Shown here: positions 61,301-64,000 of the stretch, piece by piece
How positions within the stretch are numbered: the first letter of the stretch is position 1
Layout: every line of letters begins with the position of its first letter
Source: CAIMFV01 sp040757715
Lineage (GTDB): Bacteria; Pseudomonadota; Alphaproteobacteria; Caulobacterales; Caulobacteraceae
Reading direction: 5' to 3'
Assembly: GCA_040757715.1 (NCBI GenBank)
Contig: JBFLWS010000003.1
Location: 62,001 to 126,000 of the forward strand
Length of the DNA: 64,000 nucleotides
Notes under the pieces: generated by a model
Told to the model about the DNA's origin: nothing
Databases searched by the model: none
The model's input: the letters and a program-made list of their open reading frames with translations, nothing else
Translations under genes and position numbers: made by a program

Positions 61301-62398
61301 TTAGCGCGCCAGCGCCGCCGCGGCCCCCTTGGGCGCGCCCCGATCATCAAACAACACGGGCGCTTCGGTTCCATCCCCAGCATTGGGCGGCCGGCGCAGC
61401 CAACTGTCGCCATCGCGCAGACCCCAGACGGTGAGGCCATAGCGCTGGACGGGCGGCAAGGCGGCGAGAGCCTCGCTCGCCTCACCCACCAGCCGAGCCT
61501 GGCGCTGCAACCGCGCTGCACGACTGGTCAGATCAAGCCGACCGCCTTGCAGCGACACGTCGAGTTCTGAGATGTGCACGGGCAGGCCGAGACTGGCGAG
61601 GTCGCGGATGGCGGCCTTCACCGCGCCGGGCGCGAGGTCCCATCGCAAGTGGCTCTGACTGCCAAGACCGGAGAGCGGCGCCCCGGCCTTCAGCACCTGT
61701 TCGGCCAGGCGTAGGTAAGCCAGGCGCTTCTTCGGATTGGATTCCAGATTGTAATCGTTGAGGAACAGCGTCGCTGTGCGATCGGCTTCGCGGGCGTGGT
61801 GGAAAGCTCTCGCCACATAGTCGAGGCCGAGATTGCGACTCCAAAGACAGGCGCGATAGCCGGACCCATCGTCCTCCACCGGCTCGTTCACCACGTCCCA
61901 GGCGCGGGCCTGGCCGCGATAGCGCCCGGCCACGGCAAGGATGTAGTTGCGATAGGCGTCGGCGAAGGCCTTGCCGGCGCCGTCAAGGCGCTGAAACGCC
62001 GGCGCGGCCTCGGCGTACCAGACAAGGGTGTGGGCGTGGAAGCCAAGACCATTTGTGCGGGCGAAGGCCGCCAGGCGGTCGGGGCGGGCGAAGTCGAAGC
62101 CGCCGTCCTCGCGCAGCACCACCTCCATCTTCAGCTCGAACTCGGGGGTGATCTGGCCGAAATGCGTGGTCAACAGACGGACGAAATCCGGATCATCGAG
62201 CTGACCGCTCATCACTGCGCAGCCGAGGGGGAAGGGGACGAGCGCCTTTAGCGGGCCGGGCAGGACGGTAGGGGCGGCGGCCCCAGCCCGACCCTGGCAG
62301 GCGGCCAGGGCCAGGGCGCCGCCGAGGACAAGGCGACGGTCAAGCGCGGGTCGAGCAAAAGTGGAGACCGGTTTTGCGCACGCGACCCGCGCCAACAA
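61301..62398 (-). CDS. GH10 endo-1,4-beta-xylanase-type lipoprotein
   Basis: 365 residues from a TTG at 62398, directly after the fliJ stop. The head LDRRLVLGGALALAAC looks like a twin-arginine-type signal ending in a lipobox. The GH10 barrel has HTLVWYAEAAPAF, the acid/base Glu in WDVVNEPVED, FLNDYNLESNPKKRL, GLGSQSHL, the nucleophile Glu in VHISELDVSL, and YGLTVWGLRDGDSWL. It would cut xylan. Residues 3-17 are encoded by the 45-bp palindromic element, so the true start may differ, but no other in-frame start codon precedes the signal sequence. Confidence 0.88.
   Translation of the reverse strand: MLARVACAKPVSTFARPALDRRLVLGGALALAACQGRAGAAAPTVLPGPLKALVPFPLGCAVMSGQLDDPDFVRLLTTHFGQITPEFELKMEVVLREDGGFDFARPDRLAAFARTNGLGFHAHTLVWYAEAAPAFQRLDGAGKAFADAYRNYILAVAGRYRGQARAWDVVNEPVEDDGSGYRACLWSRNLGLDYVARAFHHAREADRTATLFLNDYNLESNPKKRLAYLRLAEQVLKAGAPLSGLGSQSHLRWDLAPGAVKAAIRDLASLGLPVHISELDVSLQGGRLDLTSRAARLQRQARLVGEASEALAALPPVQRYGLTVWGLRDGDSWLRRPPNAGDGTEAPVLFDDRGAPKGAAAALAR
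62346..62390. repeat. 45-bp palindromic interspersed element, copy 2
   Basis: Arms GCGGGTCG (62346-62353) and CGACCCGC (62383-62390), with an inner stem GCAAAA / TTTTGC around GTGGAGACCGG. It starts 9 bp after the fliJ stop on that strand, the same placement as copy 1 after gapR. Both stems differ from copy 1 by paired changes that keep base pairing. Confidence 0.8.
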
Positions 62399-62809
62399 TC
62401 AACCTCCAATCGCGCGACGCAGGGCGAGCTCGTCGAGCGCCGCGGTCTCCACCTTGGCGGCGGCCTTCTTCTTGTTCTGCACGGCGAGGTCGGCCACGTG
62501 CTCTACCTTCTTCAGCTCGGCGAAGGCTTCGGCGAGGGCGTCGCGGGCGCCCTGCTCCTCCAGCCGCGCCACGGCGAGGTCGCTCTCTGCCTTGGCCCGC
62601 CGCTCGCGCCAGGCCTGCAGGAAGAGGGCGAAACGCCAGCCGGATTCGGGGTCGGCCGTGACCCGCAGCTTCTCCTCCTGGGCCTCCAGGTCGAGGGCGT
62701 CGATGACGATCTCGATAGCCTCGCAGCGATCGGACGCCGCTTTCAAGCGTTTCTGCAGTCCCTCCACCTCGAAATTGGCGAGGCGGATCAGTGAATGCGC
62801 CCACTTCAT
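62399..62809 (-). CDS. fliJ: FliJ-like flagellar export chaperone
   Basis: 136 residues, almost entirely helical and coiled-coil (MKWAHSLIRLANFEVEGLQK, LRVTADPESGWRFALFLQAW, ARDALAEAFAELKKVEHVAD). FliJ is poorly conserved; the call rests on length, coiled-coil character and its place directly downstream of fliI, whose stop it overlaps (ATGA). It forms the stalk in the export ATPase ring and escorts chaperones. Confidence 0.85.
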   Translation of the reverse strand: MKWAHSLIRLANFEVEGLQKRLKAASDRCEAIEIVIDALDLEAQEEKLRVTADPESGWRFALFLQAWRERRAKAESDLAVARLEEQGARDALAEAFAELKKVEHVADLAVQNKKKAAAKVETAALDELALRRAIGG

Positions 62810-64000
62810 GCGGCGGCTCCCTGTTCAAGAATGGCGTTCAAGCGGGCGAAGGTGTCGGTGAGCGAGGTGGCCTCGTCCTTGGCCTGGCCAAGAAAGGCTT
62901 CCAGCGCCGGATTGAGCGCGATGGCGCGGTCGATTTCGGGGTCTGAGCCGCGGCGATAGGCGCCGATGCGGATCAGCTCCTCCATGTTGGAATAGGCGGC
63001 GAGGAGCTGACGCGCCTTGCGCACCACCCCCTGCTCCCACGGGTTCTGGCAGCCTGGCAGGGTGCGGCTGATGGACTTCAGCACATTGATGGCCGGGAAG
63101 CGGCCGCGCTCGGCGATGGCCCGCTCCATGACGATGTGGCCGTCGAGAATGCCGCGGACGGCGTCGGCGATGGGCTCATTATGGTCGTCCCCGTCCACCA
63201 AGACCGTGAAGAGGGCGGTGATGGCCCCCGCCTCTGTGCCGTCGGGGCGGATCGGGCCGGGCCCCGCGCGCTCCAACAGCTTGGGCAGCTCGGTGAACAC
63301 GGTGGGGGTGTAGCCCTTGGTGGTGGGCGGCTCGCCGGCGGCGAGACCGATCTCCCGCTGGGCCATGGCGAAGCGGGTCACCGAGTCCATCAGGCACAAC
63401 ACCTGCTGATCCTGGTCGCGCAAGAATTCGGCGATGGCGAGGGTGAGATAGGCGGCCTGGCGGCGCTTCAGGGCCGGCTCGTCGGACGTGGCCACCACCA
63501 CCACGGCGCGCCGCAAGCCCTCTTCGCCCAGGGTCTCCTCGATGAATTCGCGCACCTCGCGACCCCGTTCGCCGATCAGCCCCACCACCACGGCGTCGCA
63601 GCCGGCTTCCCGGGCGAGCATGGAGAGCAGCACCGACTTGCCCACGCCGGAGCCGGCGAACACGCCGAGACGCTGACCGCGGCAGCAGGTGGTGAAGGCG
63701 TTCATGGCGCGCACGCCAAGATCAAGCCGCTCACCCACTCGTCCGCGGGCGTGGGCCGCCGGCGGCGGCTGGCGCAGATTATAGCCCACGGGCCCCTGAG
63801 GCAGCGGGCCCTTGCCGTCGATGGGCTGGCCGAAAGCATCGACAATGCGGCCGAGCCAGCCGAGCGTCGGGCGCACCTGCGAACCTTGGGAGAGGATGCG
63901 GATTTCGGCGCCGGGGGTCACCCCTTCCACCGGACCGAAGGGCATGAGGAGCGCGCGGGTCTCGCGAAAGCCCACGACCTCGGCCGGCAGGGCGCCGCCG
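62806..64000 (-). CDS. fliI: FliI, flagellar type III export ATPase, 5' end outside window
   Basis: The frame is open to the right edge, so the N-terminus is missing; about 398 residues are seen. Walker A is GVFAGSGVGKSVLLSMLA, and the catalytic-Glu region is VVVGLIGERGREVREFIEE. The F1-beta-like segment LCLMDSVTRFAMAQREIGLA and the family motif PPTTKGYTPTVFTELPKLLE follow. GRFPAINVLKSISR and the C-terminal helical domain complete the protein. It powers unfolding and export of flagellar subunits with FliH and FliJ. It shows that the organism probably makes flagella. Confidence 0.96.
   Translation of the reverse strand, partial: GGALPAEVVGFRETRALLMPFGPVEGVTPGAEIRILSQGSQVRPTLGWLGRIVDAFGQPIDGKGPLPQGPVGYNLRQPPPAAHARGRVGERLDLGVRAMNAFTTCCRGQRLGVFAGSGVGKSVLLSMLAREAGCDAVVVGLIGERGREVREFIEETLGEEGLRRAVVVVATSDEPALKRRQAAYLTLAIAEFLRDQDQQVLCLMDSVTRFAMAQREIGLAAGEPPTTKGYTPTVFTELPKLLERAGPGPIRPDGTEAGAITALFTVLVDGDDHNEPIADAVRGILDGHIVMERAIAERGRFPAINVLKSISRTLPGCQNPWEQGVVRKARQLLAAYSNMEELIRIGAYRRGSDPEIDRAIALNPALEAFLGQAKDEATSLTDTFARLNAILEQGAAA

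Overview
The window is a G+C-rich, gene-dense stretch of an alphaproteobacterial chromosome, most likely from the Caulobacterales (Caulobacter/Phenylobacterium-like). The pointers are a GapR-type DUF2312 nucleoid protein, an HdaA-type DnaA regulator before ppk, a primase without zinc-finger cysteines, an RNase E ending in the GWW-type tail that binds PNPase in Caulobacter, the rne / amidase / PBP1a neighbourhood, a GTTC-N7-GTTC type LexA box, and clustered GANTC (CcrM) sites. No rRNA, tRNA, CRISPR array, transposase or integrase was recognised. The window is mostly housekeeping core genome, with a few small islets that look less G+C-rich by eye.

Left part (1-13 kb): a CNNM/CBS membrane protein (cut by the edge), folD, an M20 peptidase, msrB, pdxH coupled to a two-domain kinase, a medium/long-chain acyl-CoA ligase with a MaoC hydratase nearby, then the macromolecular synthesis pair dnaG-rpoD. 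From 13 to 20 kb come a PEBP-family protein with a histidine-rich head, a TIGR02466-like dioxygenase, an orphan toxin-like nuclease with its own promoter, operator-like dyad and terminator, the thyA-folA pair, an SMP-30 lactonase, a TacA/TacT toxin-antitoxin pair and an Old Yellow Enzyme.

Middle (20-45 kb): hdaA-ppk-ppx (replication control and polyphosphate), an AmpG-like permease, a soluble hybrid histidine kinase, comM behind a LexA box, an ATP-grasp enzyme, adenosine kinase, the histidine block hisB-hisH-hisA-hisF-hisE, a secreted DUF3857/transglutaminase protein coupled to a TonB-domain protein, and the peroxide-defence set ahpD-ahpC-oxyR. A two-gene DUF2335 islet follows oxyR and is bracketed by a perfect 24-bp direct repeat of the oxyR 3' end. 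After it come a fatty-acid-associated APH-like kinase, an exported amidohydrolase and DUF423.

Right part (45-64 kb): a large exported TPR protein, gapR, rpmJ, an orphan conserved protein, an S9 peptidase, PBP1a, an N-acetylmuramoyl-L-alanine amidase, rne, an M48 protease, a DsbA-like protein, a GH10 xylanase-type lipoprotein and fliJ-fliI (fliI cut by the right edge).

The most interesting non-coding signals are: the 24-bp repeats around the DUF2335 islet; six GAGTC sites spaced exactly 14 bp apart before hisB, with related small arrays before hdaA and inside hisH; a 45-bp palindromic element present twice whose arms differ by compensatory changes; and the LexA box before comM.
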